Assembly: GCA_022410635.1 (NCBI GenBank)
Contig: JAJVDF010000459.1
Span: 549,094 to 613,093, forward strand
Reading direction: 5' to 3'
Length of the DNA stretch: 64,000 nt
Source: Tretioscincus oriximinensis
Lineage: Eukaryota > Chordata > Lepidosauria > Squamata > Gymnophthalmidae
Within the stretch, counting starts at the first letter, position 1. Each line of letters begins with the position of its first letter. The notes below the pieces were generated by a model. It ran no database searches. It was not told the DNA's origin and was given only the letters and a program-made list of their open reading frames with translations. The position numbers and the translations under genes were made by a program. Shown here in pieces: positions 1 to 9,270 of the stretch.

Positions 1-919
1 TGTTATTTTTCCAGGGTTCCCTGGTCTCTTCACGTTCAAAATAATGGTTTGCACAAGAGTAAATTAATAACTGGTTTCCTATTTCCTATCAAGCCCAGTT
101 CAAGGTATTAACATTACCCTATATATTACACTTAGTTTGAGAGTGAAGAGAAATTATAGAGAAATGCATTTATGTAGCAGTTGTTATTATCTTTGAGAAA
201 CAAAAAACAAGAGGACTTTTAGGCATATGGATGAGCATATCATCCAGATTAGTTTCTTGATCTTAAAACAATCCTCAATCAAACTTGAGCTTTTATTTAG
301 GCTGAATCATCCCTGGGGGAATATTAAGAGTGNTCCCCATTTTTCTACCAATGTAAGCTTTCCCCCAACTCTACACCAGACAGTGGAAAGGCTGNGTATC
401 CTTTTGTAATTCTACCCAGGAGGGAGATTCTGGATTGTATCAAAGGCAAATCTCCACAGCCATGTGCTACTGTTAACTGCAGATAATTTACCTTTTGATT
501 TCACCATCTGTCGGGACTGGCAAAANGAAATTGCAGGATTGAAACAAGATCCTGCATTTTTCTCTCACTGTCTGGAGGCAGTCTGGGAAGATGTTAATTT
601 GAATTGAAATGGGGTCACTTTGATTTGAATGTGAACTGGCCACAAACTGAACAGTTGAGAGCCAGTTTGATGTAGTGGTTAAAGTGTTGGGCTCCCAACT
701 GGTAGTGTCCCAGTTCAATTCCACACCCCTCCATGAAGCCATGGGTGATCGTGGGCCAATCACGGTTCTTTAGTACTCTTTCAGCCCTGCCCAATTCACA
801 GGGTGTATGTTGTGGCAAATGCAACAAAAGCTTTGTGCATCACCTTTTGGTAAAAAGGGTATTATAAATAAATATTATTATTAGAATGTAAATACATAAG
901 AGGAGCCTTGCTTAATTGG
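1..919. other. Intergenic DNA, left edge
   Basis: Apart from the SINE at 658-885 I recognise no gene or conserved exon here. Open frames are short and interrupted. In human, PEX13 lies upstream of SANBR on the same strand. No PEX13 exon is recognisable in this stretch, so that gene, if conserved, should lie to the left. Confidence 0.5.
658..885 (+). repeat. tRNA-headed SINE, plus orientation
   Basis: The element starts with a tRNA-like head: gatgtagtggttaaag resembles a pol III A box and cagttcaattcc a B box. The body carries the RC form of a ggtcacccagctggcttcatgg module shared with copies at 26.3, 42.5, 44.4 and 59.4 kb, which are all in the opposite orientation. The 3' end is AT-rich (ttataaataaat). 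The resemblance to MIR/CORE-type SINEs is an inference. Confidence 0.7.
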
Positions 920-1370
920 GCCAAGTCCATCTATATTTACATTCTAATAATAATNTAAACCCCTCACCTGTTCCTGACTCCCTGTAATTGGCATTTTAGG
1001 AATACTGTCTCTTTTNTCATCCTAATAGCCATTGACATGCTTGTCTTCCATGAATTTATCTAACCTTATCTTGAAGCCATCCACCCTGTTAGCTATTACC
1101 ACCTCTTCTGGAAACGAATTCCATAGACCAATGACCATCAGGGTGAAAAAACACTTTTGCTTTTCTCTCCTCACTCGTCTGCCCATCAGCTTCAGCAAGC
1201 GTCCCCTCGTTCTGCTGTTGTGTGATATAGAAAATATTTTTCTTTATTCACCTTATCCATTCCACGCATGATTTTGTATACCTCAGTTAGATCACCTCTT
1301 AACCGCCGCCTTTTGAGGCTGAAGAGGCCTAAACGTTGCAGACTGATTCCATAAGGGAAATGTTCCAGTC
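920..1370 (-). repeat. CR1-type LINE 3' fragment
   Basis: Read on the minus strand, 1,032-1,428 contains the diagnostic end of a CR1-clade ORF2, including LGLFSLKRRRLRGDL followed downstream by a FFT..VIGLWNSFPEEVV stretch. The reading frame is broken. The neighbouring copy at 1,371-2,290 repeats the same protein block, so two CR1 3' ends lie side by side or nested. Confidence 0.75.
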
Positions 1371-2290
1371 CCCTAAGAACATAAGAAGAGCTATACTGGA
1401 TCAGGCTACCGCCCATCAAGTCCAGCATTCTGTGTCACACAAAGGCTCACCAAATGCCCCTGGGCAGCCTGAACAGAGGAAAGCAAAACATGCACCTGTT
1501 CATGACTCCCTGCAAATGGTATCTCAGGAGTCCTACCTGTTGCTCCATCCCGGAGGCAACATCCAGACATCCATCCTAGTATCCATTTATACCCTTGGTG
1601 TCCATAAACCTGTCTAGTCTTGTCTTGAAACTATCCAAGCTGTTGGCTACCACTACCTCTTCAGGAAGTAAATTCCACAGGCCGATGACCCTCTGGGTGA
1701 AAAAATACTTTCCTTTGTCTGTTCTTACTTTTCTACCCAACAGTTTTAAGGAGGGNCCTCTGGTCCTTGTGTTGTGTGATAGAGAAAACATTTTTTCTCT
1801 ATTCACCCTGTCGATCCCATGCATGATTTTGTACACTTCAATCAGATCACCTCTCAGACGTCGCCTTTCAAGGCTGAAGAGGCCCAGATGTTGCAGCCTG
1901 ATTTTGTAAGGGAGGTGCTCCAGACCATTTTGTTGTCCTTTTCTGCACCTTCTCAAGTTCCAAAATATCCCTCTTGAGATGTGGTGACNAGAACTGAACA
2001 CAGTATTCCAAATGTGGCCTCACCACAGATTTATAAAGAGGCAAAACAACATTTGCTGACTTGTTTTCGATTCCTTTCCTAATTATCCCCAACATGGAAT
2101 TTGCCTTCCTTGCTGCCGCTGCACACTGGGTTGACATTTTCATTGAATTGTCCACCAACACCCCAAGATCCTTTTCTTGCTCGGTCACAGAAAGCTTGGT
2201 TCCCATCAGGTGGTAGGAGTANTTTGGGTTCTTTGCCCCAATATGCATAATCTTGCACGATCGTGGCTCTTTAGCACCATCTTCAATTCC
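1371..2290 (-). repeat. CR1-type LINE ORF2 C-terminal relic
   Basis: On the minus strand 2,248-1,576 encodes, in two frames, the CR1 reverse transcriptase C-terminus. LGVLVDNSMKMSTQC and VRPHLEYCVQF come first, then LGLFSLERRRLRGDL and RVIGLWNLLPEEVV. A frameshift near 1,870-2,000 separates the halves. The element ends at 1,371 with the RC of a ttcttatgttctta tail, the octamer-type 3' end of CR1 elements. It is dead, and truncated at its 5' end. Confidence 0.85.
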
Positions 2291-2457
2291 ACAATATCCC
2301 TTCTAAGGTGTGGGTATAATTATTATTATTAAATATGATTTGTGAGTATCTCTGCATCCAAAAATCCTGCAATGATAAACAAGCCTTTAACTTTGAAATA
2401 TATCTGGAACTGCACTTTTGATTTCACACAGGTGGAAATTAGCATGTTTATCTATAT

Positions 2458-2645
2458 CAGGGGTGGGCAATTAATTTTTCCCAAGGGGCTGCATGATAAA
2501 TTGGGGTGGTTTTAGAGGGCCGGATTAATATAGTTAACTCAGTTCTACCCAGTACTGTATATAACTCTGAGCTAAGAGGGGCGGGCCGGTCAGAGACAGT
2601 AGGAGGGCCGCATATGGCCCTCGGGCCGCCCCTTGCCCAGGTCTG
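2458..2645. mobile_element. hAT-type MITE, 188 bp, copy 1
   Basis: The element starts CAGGGGTGGGCAA and ends TTGCCCAGGTCTG, which are imperfect inverted termini. It is flanked by a perfect 8-bp duplication, ATCTATAT (2,450-2,457 and 2,646-2,653). An 8-bp duplication is the hAT superfamily signature. There is no coding capacity, so it is non-autonomous. A second copy of identical length lies at 44,632-44,819 and differs at about six positions by eye. Confidence 0.9.
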
Positions 2646-2653
2646 ATCTATAT

Positions 2654-3779
2654 AAAAGTCGTCTTAGTAATGGAGGTATCAAGTATAAACTAGGTTAAAG
2701 CCCTCTTCCATAATAAACTGGATTGTTAAATGAGTTTTGTTCTATGATGTAAAGACTTCTTCACCTTGTGTGTTATGATAAACACACTGAGAAGTAACAG
2801 GCCTCAGTGAGATGTGTGCCTGACTCATTTTTTCCAGCCGATGAATAAATTCTCACATATATTTCAGTCACCTTTTTTGATTTTGAAACTTATTTTAAGT
2901 GTTGCTTTGAGAATACGTCGTTTCTCCATTAATTGCTCTCTCTTTAATTCTTCAATCTGGTTGATGTTTATGGTAAAAGGTGAGCAGATCCAAGATGCCA
3001 ACTCAGAATCCACACTGGGACTCATAGGAGCCTCGACATCAGAAATTTATGTCTCTGAAGATGGTTTGGCCTCTGGCTAAGGAAACAGTTTCTCCACTTT
3101 TAGGTTATTTCTGGAATTTGGANACTTGAATCAAAGGAGACTGGAGTCAAAGGGGCGGAAGAGTTAGGACAGAAAAGGGAACATATTTTTTCCCCACACC
3201 CAGGGTCATTGGTCTGGATAACTTTAAAAATATGATTAAACAAATTCAGGGAATTTTTATGCTTTCAATCATTCCCAGTCTATGATAAAATGCCTCACAA
3301 AGCAAAATAATGATAGTGGTTTTCTTCTTATTTTTTTAAAGTTATAGATAGGTTCCCCAAACCAGCTTACTCTAAGCAGCAAAAATGTTTCCTGTGGGCA
3401 GGGCTGGGCACAGATTGGCCTGGTGATGCAGGCTGGGTGCTGTATACCGCAGGGCCCCTCACATGCTGAGCAGAAGAGGCTGCCCACTGCTTGGACTACA
3501 CTTCCCAGCAGGCTCTGCCAAGAGCACAACAGTCCTGCTCCACTTTTTTCACATTTGGACTGTTCCCGCTGCTGCTCCTGCCAGCTTCATTAAGCTGCTG
3601 GACATAGAATTTTTATGATATGCAGTCATCCTCATTAAACAAAAATGATGTGGAAAAGCAGGTAGAAGTAAAACTAAGAACCATAAAGCAGTTTGTTACT
3701 GTTTTGCGTCTCTAAATGTAATTCTCATTCTGTTTTGGAAAGCATAATGTACAAAATGCATCTAGGATTTTTTTTTCAA
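2654..3779. other. Intergenic, nothing recognised
   Basis: This is AT-rich sequence with only short accidental reading frames. I see no conserved exon, RNA gene or classifiable repeat between the hAT MITE and the GC-rich block. Confidence 0.5.
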
Positions 3780-3784
3780 AAATC

Positions 3785-3848
3785 TGACGTCACGCTCGAG
3801 GATGACATCACGGCGCACTGGGCCCCAGATTACAGCGACGTGACGTAA
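3785..3848. promoter_or_regulatory. Cluster of three CRE/ATF-type octamers
   Basis: TGACGTCA sits at 3,785-3,792, TGACATCA at 3,803-3,810 and TGACGTAA at 3,841-3,848. The first is the perfect CREB/ATF palindrome and the others are one-base variants. Their clustering within 64 bp at the edge of the GC-rich block suggests cAMP/CREB or ATF input into the promoter. This is inferred from motif identity only. Confidence 0.55.
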
Positions 3849-4428
3849 TGTTGAAGCCCACGCGCTACTGGGCGGGCCGAAGGGGGAAGGAAATGTGCCT
3901 TCACAGCGCAGTGCATTTATATGACAGCTGTATTATGGGTTGGCTTCGCTTCCACCTCCTCGAAATGCCTTGGCCGAACGGCTCTTTAACAGCCAATGAC
4001 GAGCCCTAGGCCCGATGCCGCTTGTTGCTAGGAGACCAGACGCGGAGGGCGAGGCACGTGACCGGCTGCCTAGTAGCGAGCGGGGCGTCTGTGCGCGGCG
4101 GCGGGCGGGGGGAAAGAGCGAGAGGCTGCACTGCGACAAAGCGAAGGGCGGGAGGGAAGTCCTGGCACGCCTCATCCCGCCCTCTTTCCTTGTCCCTATT
4201 GCCGTTGGTCCATTTTCCTAGAGGGGAGGTCTGTATTGTCTGCGGATTGGCTGGCAGGACATGAGTGGCGGCCCGCCTCTGAGGGGGGGGCAGGCTCCCT
4301 TTTTAATAAGCCGAGTGTGGCCGCGGCTGAGGGGATGTCAGAGGCAGATGGGTGGGAGGAGGAGGGAGGAGGGAGGAGGAAGAGGAGGGGGCGGAGGAGG
4401 AAGAGAAGGCGGGGGGCGCTCGCAGCGC

Positions 4429-4434
4429 TATAAG
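4429..4434 (+). promoter_or_regulatory. TATA-like motif TATAAG
   Basis: It lies within the CpG block, just downstream of a purine-rich GGA/GAG tract and about 40 bp before the (GGC)6 run. Start sites would be expected about 25-35 bp downstream. It may be incidental, since CpG promoters are often TATA-less. Confidence 0.3.
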
Positions 4435-4470
4435 AAACGGAAAAGTGATTCTGAGGCAAAACCAGAGACA

Positions 4471-4488
4471 GGCGGCGGCGGCGGCGGC
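4471..4488 (+). repeat. (GGC)6 trinucleotide repeat
   Basis: Six perfect GGC units lie in the probable 5' untranslated exon. Such runs are length-polymorphic and common in CpG-island 5' UTRs. Confidence 0.85.
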
Positions 4489-5244
4489 TGGAACTGGACC
4501 TGTGCGCGCTCTTATTATTTTAAAATAATTATGTACAATATATATTTCGATTCCATTTCATGGGCTTGGCGGGTGGGATGGGGAAGGCGCTATGGGAGTA
4601 TTAGAGAGGACTGAAGGGATAATGGGGCGCCTGGGAGGTTGTGGGGGGGCTGGGGAGACTGAAAGGATCCAGGGGGGGCTGAGGGGCCTGAGGGGTCATG
4701 GGGGGCAGCTGAGGAAACGACTATTGGGGGCGACTTTGTCCCAGAAAGGGGGGCGGCGGAGCGGCGGGTGACCATCCCGGCCCAGGCGCCACCTTGGGCT
4801 GTATCCTGCATGGGAGGAGGGCGCCAGGGGCACTTGGGGGGCCTCTCGTGGCTCCCACCAGCCGGGGAGGGGGAGGGGATTTTAAGGACTTGGAGGTTAT
4901 GGGGATGCCTGAGAGGACTGAGCGGTTATGGGGGGTGCCTGAGGGGGCGGGGCGGGGTTTTTTATTTATTTATTGCACTAGCCTTTATTTGAGGAAATGC
5001 TTGAAATCAGGGCTCTTCATCTGCATGCCAGTGTAGGCTATGGCAGGCCCCGAACACTGGCACGCGAATGGCCTTCAATGCGTCCAAGGTGCACTTCAAT
5101 CCATGTTCAGAGTAGAAGACCACAGCAGCAGTGACGATTGCAGAACACAACGACTTTTGATACTTTTGGTCCTGTCCCCATTGTGCCTTATTCTGGGCTG
5201 TATCTCAGAATAGGACCTTTGCCACCTTACATGCTAGGGTAGAC

Positions 5245-5360
5245 TATGGCAGGCCCAATTCATCAATTTTTTGAGGCACTGTTTTAAAATGTTAATTTTA
5301 TTGTTAACCACCTTGAGATTTTGTATATAGGGTGGGATATAAGTGTAAATAAATAAATGG
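5245..5360 (+). repeat. L2-like LINE 3' tail
   Basis: A ttaaccaccttgagatttt motif is followed by agggtgggatataagtgtaaataaataaat, the same 3' signature seen at 5.96, 16.8, 31.6, 34.7, 38.4 and 39.8 kb. Confidence 0.6.
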
Positions 5361-5959
5361 AGGACAGAAGTATCAATGTCTGCTAGAATGGATGCCTAGA
5401 TGCCACCTCCATCTGGAGGAATAAGCAAGGTTTCTTCAATTGTTGTTTCAAGATATCAGTATGCTGTTTTTGTCTTCTGCTTGAGATGTGCAGAAGCAAT
5501 TGGTGGATATCTGTGAGTCAAGGGGTGCTGAAGATGGTCTGTGGATTCAGGAGAGCTTCTCATAACTTTTAGGCACAAATGTATAACCAATTATTAGAAT
5601 TTTTACAGAGATCTCTACCTCTAGTTTGAGGTGCCAAACAAGGTGTCTCTCAAGACCATTTTTAGGGAGTTGTCAATGGGTGAAAGTTTTGCCTTTGTCT
5701 TCTGTATGAGATAGCCAGAAGCAATTGGTGGGTCACTGTGTCAAGCTGGATTAGATTGGTTGTAACCTGATCCACCAGGGCTTGTCTTAAATTCCTATAT
5801 TATTTGGTTGAAGAAGAAGATGTAANTTCTTAATTAAAAATACATTTGTGATGGGTGAGGGTCACACTGGAGGAATGAGCCACCTCCACTTGTGGGTGGA
5901 GTAAAAAGCAATGGTATGCCTTTGAAATACATGCCCTTCTCATGCCGGTATTGATGCTG

Positions 5960-6065
5960 CTTTGTTTAATTCATTTTACCTGCTTTTTAGTGATTTTATT
6001 ATAATTCATCTTGAGACCTTTTAGTGCAGAATGGAGAAAAATACAAACAAATAAGTAAATAAATG
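5960..6065 (+). repeat. L2-like LINE 3' tail
   Basis: It carries the same 3' signature (attcatcttgagacctttt, then an aaataagtaaataaatg tail) as the other short L2-like ends in the window. Confidence 0.55.
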
Positions 6066-7749
6066 CAGCCTGTGGGTTGAATCTCTTCTCCTCCCCTTTC
6101 TTCCTGCAGCTTACAAAGGGTGGGTGGGGCTGGCTGGCTGTGGAGGGAGAGAGAAAAACCATCCAGGTCAGTTTGAGGTTGAAGTGAGCCTGCTCTGCTC
6201 TGTTGAATTTCCCCCTTTTTTGTCCTTTTTAGTAGATGGAGGAGCAGTGTATAATTTTACCCAAGCAATCCAACTGATATCCTTTTGTCTCTCTGCAGAA
6301 TACATCTGTTTATACAGTGGAGAATTGTCTGGGTCTCCCCCCATGTTTCCCCCTGGAGGGGTGTTTCCATTCGATTTTCAGTACAGAGGCCAAACTGCCA
6401 TTCATTTGTCTACCAGCATTTTGAATCAGTAAGAGTGCTCTTAAGGTAATGTGCATTGCTTTGTTTATATGTTTTCTTGACTTTCTTCCTTATTTGCTTC
6501 ATCCTTCCTATATGTTTGTATAAAAGGGACTTCAGGCTGAATGAAAAATCATTGAAGGATTTAAAGGATCAGGATGATCCATAATATCCCAGAGATGTTG
6601 CTATAATTCAGATTAGTTTTGCAGTAAAAACTACTTAACTCAAGGGAATGTCTGTTGTCTTGGTGTTCAAATTATTTTTTTAAGTTTTGGCTCACATAAT
6701 AAGTCTGATACAAAAAATGAACATATATTTTTCATAATACAATGTTAATATTATACATTCCACAACACATTATTTGTGAGAAGACTGTTTCTTCAGAAAA
6801 ATGTTCGTTTTATTTACAAAGTTCCATTGTTTCCTTTCTGTATGGTAGTTTTTTTGCCAACACATTGCTATATTAAAAAGAGATTCAATATCTAGTTTTC
6901 TTGTTTTAGGATATGTGGACGTACATATGTTTTGTGTTCTCGAATTGTTTACTCCAAAAATATTGGCACATAATTGTANTTTTCCTGGTATTTACAATAT
7001 TGGTGGTGCTGTTTTCTAGTTCCTTCTGGAATGATTTTTGAAACAGACTTTAATGAAGCAGAATTATTAACTTTCATGAATGGATTTGTTTCTGGCACAG
7101 AGCAAATAAAAGCATTACATTTCAGACTTAACCTTCAATTGAATGATGGCTGATCTCACCCTTAAGTAAATCTGCCTGCAATTTCGCCTATCAGAGTTAG
7201 ATCATTTGTGTACTCACCTCTTAATGGTTGAAACCAGTTGGTCTGCAGGAAGGCATAGGCAGATTTATCACTATCTGCATGACAGGTTAGTCTAGATTAG
7301 GACATCCTAAAGCTTTGTGCTCACATTCCCATAGCTTCAGGTTCTGTGCCTCAGGGGAAAGCATTTTGAGAGCATGCTTTAAGTCACTGAAATTTGTCCC
7401 CTAATACAAACAAGGAAAATGTGCCTTTTGCATATCTCCAATATTCTGAAGCAAAGCTGCTGATTAAATGGGTCTTCAGGGATACCAAACAAAGCTTTNC
7501 AGATTGATACCATGCTTAGTTTAATGTAGACAGAATGGACCAGCTGTGAGATGGGTGTGGTCTCATAGATCTAAACTAATGTGCTGATCTCTGAGGCCTA
7601 GAATCTTAAAGGTCTTTTCTTCTGTGTGCTTTCAGCCATACTGCTCAGGATTGTTACAATGCAATCTCTTTCACTGTATTGTACTACAACATAAATTTGT
7701 TTGCAGGAGCTCTAAGGACTTGGGTTTTACTTCATTGTAAAACTGAATA

Positions 7750-8136
7750 CAGTGGTACCTCGGTTCCCGAACACAATTCGTTCCAGCAGGACGGTCGAGA
7801 ACCAATTTGTTCGGGAACCGAAGCAAGGTGCGCCGGGCCGAAAAAACGCGCCTTGATGACGTCAGCAAGGCGCGCCGGGCCGAAAAAACGCGCCTTGATG
7901 ACGTCAGCAAGGCGCGCCGGGCCGAAAAAACGCGCCTTGATGACGTCAGCAAGGCGCGCCGGGCCGAAAAAACGCGCCTTGATGACGTCAGCAAGGCGCG
8001 CCGGGCCGAAAGAACGCCGGAGGAAGTTCGACTTCCAAATCGGTGTTCGGATTCCAGGACTTCGGATTTCTGGAATCTGCCGGTCGAACACCGATTTGGT
8101 CGACTTTCAAGGCGTTCGAGAACCGAGGTACCACTG
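7750..8136. mobile_element. TA-flanked MITE (Tc1/mariner or pogo/Tigger type) with internal tandem repeats
   Basis: The ends are inverted over about 23 bp: CAGTGGTACCTCGGTTC at the left, and the right end read in reverse complement begins the same, with one mismatch. Both ends are bordered by TA (7,748-7,749 and 8,137-8,138), the Tc1/mariner target duplication. The inside holds four perfect 42-bp repeats plus a partial fifth, then an inverted repeat (aaatcggtgttcg at about 8,037 and its complement ending about 8,098). The 155-aa class ORFs on both strands arise because 42 is a multiple of three, and they are not genes. Confidence 0.8.
7830..7997 (+). repeat. Four perfect 42-bp tandem repeats, each with TGACGTCA
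   Basis: The unit begins gcgccgggccg and ends cagcaaggc. Copies are 7,830-7,871, 7,872-7,913, 7,914-7,955 and 7,956-7,997, identical by eye, with a degenerate partial copy following. The CRE palindrome TGACGTCA recurs at 7,857, 7,899, 7,941 and 7,983. Perfect copy identity suggests recent expansion or homogenisation. Confidence 0.95.
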
Positions 8137-8540
8137 TACATTGTAAAATTGCAATCCAGTGCTGCTACTTATTGTTGACTATCATGGCTATTCTGTTTCT
8201 TCTAAGGGATTCTTACTCACTGCAATAGGTATAATGGTAATCTAAATTACATTCACCCATTCCTATCTATTTTGTGCTCAAAGTGTTGATACATAAGCTT
8301 GCCAACTCATGTCTTCCATTCCAAGGTCCTGTGCAATACTGACCGTAGCATGTAAAATCCGTAAATAATTTGGTCTCCAAATATTATCTGAAGTCCTTTT
8401 TTCAGTACAGACTTGATTAACTGATAAAATGGGCAGCAGAAGCCCTTCTATTAAAGGTGACAACATAGGAGTGGACTTTCTCTATTGTAGAGTTCAAGTT
8501 GTAAATTATAGCCCCATCGACACCAAGAGTAAAAGCTGTA

Positions 8541-9270
8541 CAGGTGAAACCTCTTTATAAAGAACGCCTTTATAATAAAGTTCTCATTGTAACAAACAAA
8601 ATAGAAAGTCCCAGCAGAACACCATTGAGAGCAATGTAAAAATGCCCCCACTATAATGAACTTCATTATAACAAAAGTTCCAGTGTAACAAACTAATTTC
8701 TCTGCCCCTGCATATTCTGCAAGCTCCTGTTATAACAAACTGAAGTACAGAGTAAGATTTTTAAAGTGACAGTAAAAATTTTCAAACTACCAATGAATGG
8801 CAGGATGAAATTATCAACATCTGATGGATTGAGTACTATGTAAAAGTACCCTGGCAAGCTAGAAGGTGGCTGGGAAAGCAGTTTGCAAGAAAAGGTGGTA
8901 AGTCATCGGGTTCGTTAAGACTGAAAGGATCTAGGTTGTCCCCAATGAGTCTTATTATAGGCTGTATCTTGGAATAGGAGCCTGACATTCACATACTAGT
9001 GTAGTCTATACTGGCATGTGGACTGCCAAGCTCTGTACTGAATTGCAGCCTAGAATAAGGCTCAGTAGGGACAGAATTAAAGTAGTTCTTGCAACCGTTT
9101 CTGGCATTTAAAAGTGTATTAAAGTAATTTTTGCAATAGTTTTTGGTATTTAAAAGTGTGTTACTGTGAAATTGTTTTAAGTAATTTATTGCAATGGTTC
9201 CAGTATACAAAGTTTCATTATAATGTACACATTTTTCTGGTCTCTTGGAGTTCATTATAAAGAGATCCTG
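8541..9270. mobile_element. Candidate TA-flanked DNA transposon
   Basis: The left end CAGGTGAAACCTCTTTATAA and the right end read in reverse complement (CAGGATCTCTTTATAATGAA) are related inverted termini. Each is bordered by TA (8,539-8,540 and 9,271-9,272). The inside is AT-rich, with repeated tataacaaa motifs and an unrelated repeat at about 8,930-9,050. No transposase is visible. The Tc1/mariner assignment is inference. Confidence 0.5.

Larger units (their letters stand above)
3780..4960 (+). promoter_or_regulatory. SANBR: CpG-island-like promoter block, probable SANBR 5' end
   Basis: Base composition switches sharply from AT-rich to GC- and CpG-rich. The block contains three CRE-like octamers (3,785-3,848), CCAAT-type motifs (gccaatga near 3,991 and attgg near 4,244), an E-box context ggcacgtgacc (about 4,054), a GC box near 4,104, a TATAAG at 4,429-4,434 and a (GGC)6 run. 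Nothing else like it lies upstream of SANBR coding exon 1, and the first coding exon opens with a splice acceptor, so an upstream non-coding exon must exist. Assigning it to this block is inference; the transcription start and exon 1 donor were not identified. Several overlapping ORFs here are composition artefacts. Confidence 0.65.
4961..7749. other. Probable SANBR 5' intron, left part
   Basis: The stretch contains L2-like 3' tails (5,245-5,360 and 5,960-6,065) and a low-copy repeat. The sequence around 5,030-5,260 (ctgcatgccagtgtaggctatggcaggcc and relatives) recurs near 8,930-9,050 and 54,120-54,290. No coding exon is recognisable. Confidence 0.45.

Noticed and set aside
658..735. tRNA gene
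   Set aside because: A- and B-box-like motifs are present, but there is no cloverleaf, and the sequence continues into a repeated SINE body.
4015..4614. Overlapping ORFs in the CpG-rich block
   Set aside because: High GC lowers stop frequency on every frame. No domain or conservation is apparent.
7830..7997. CRISPR-like array
   Set aside because: The repeats are directly tandem with no unique spacers, in a vertebrate genome, inside a MITE.
7671..8178. Several 119-156-codon frames on both strands
   Set aside because: They are produced by the 42-bp tandem repeat, whose length is a multiple of three, inside a MITE.
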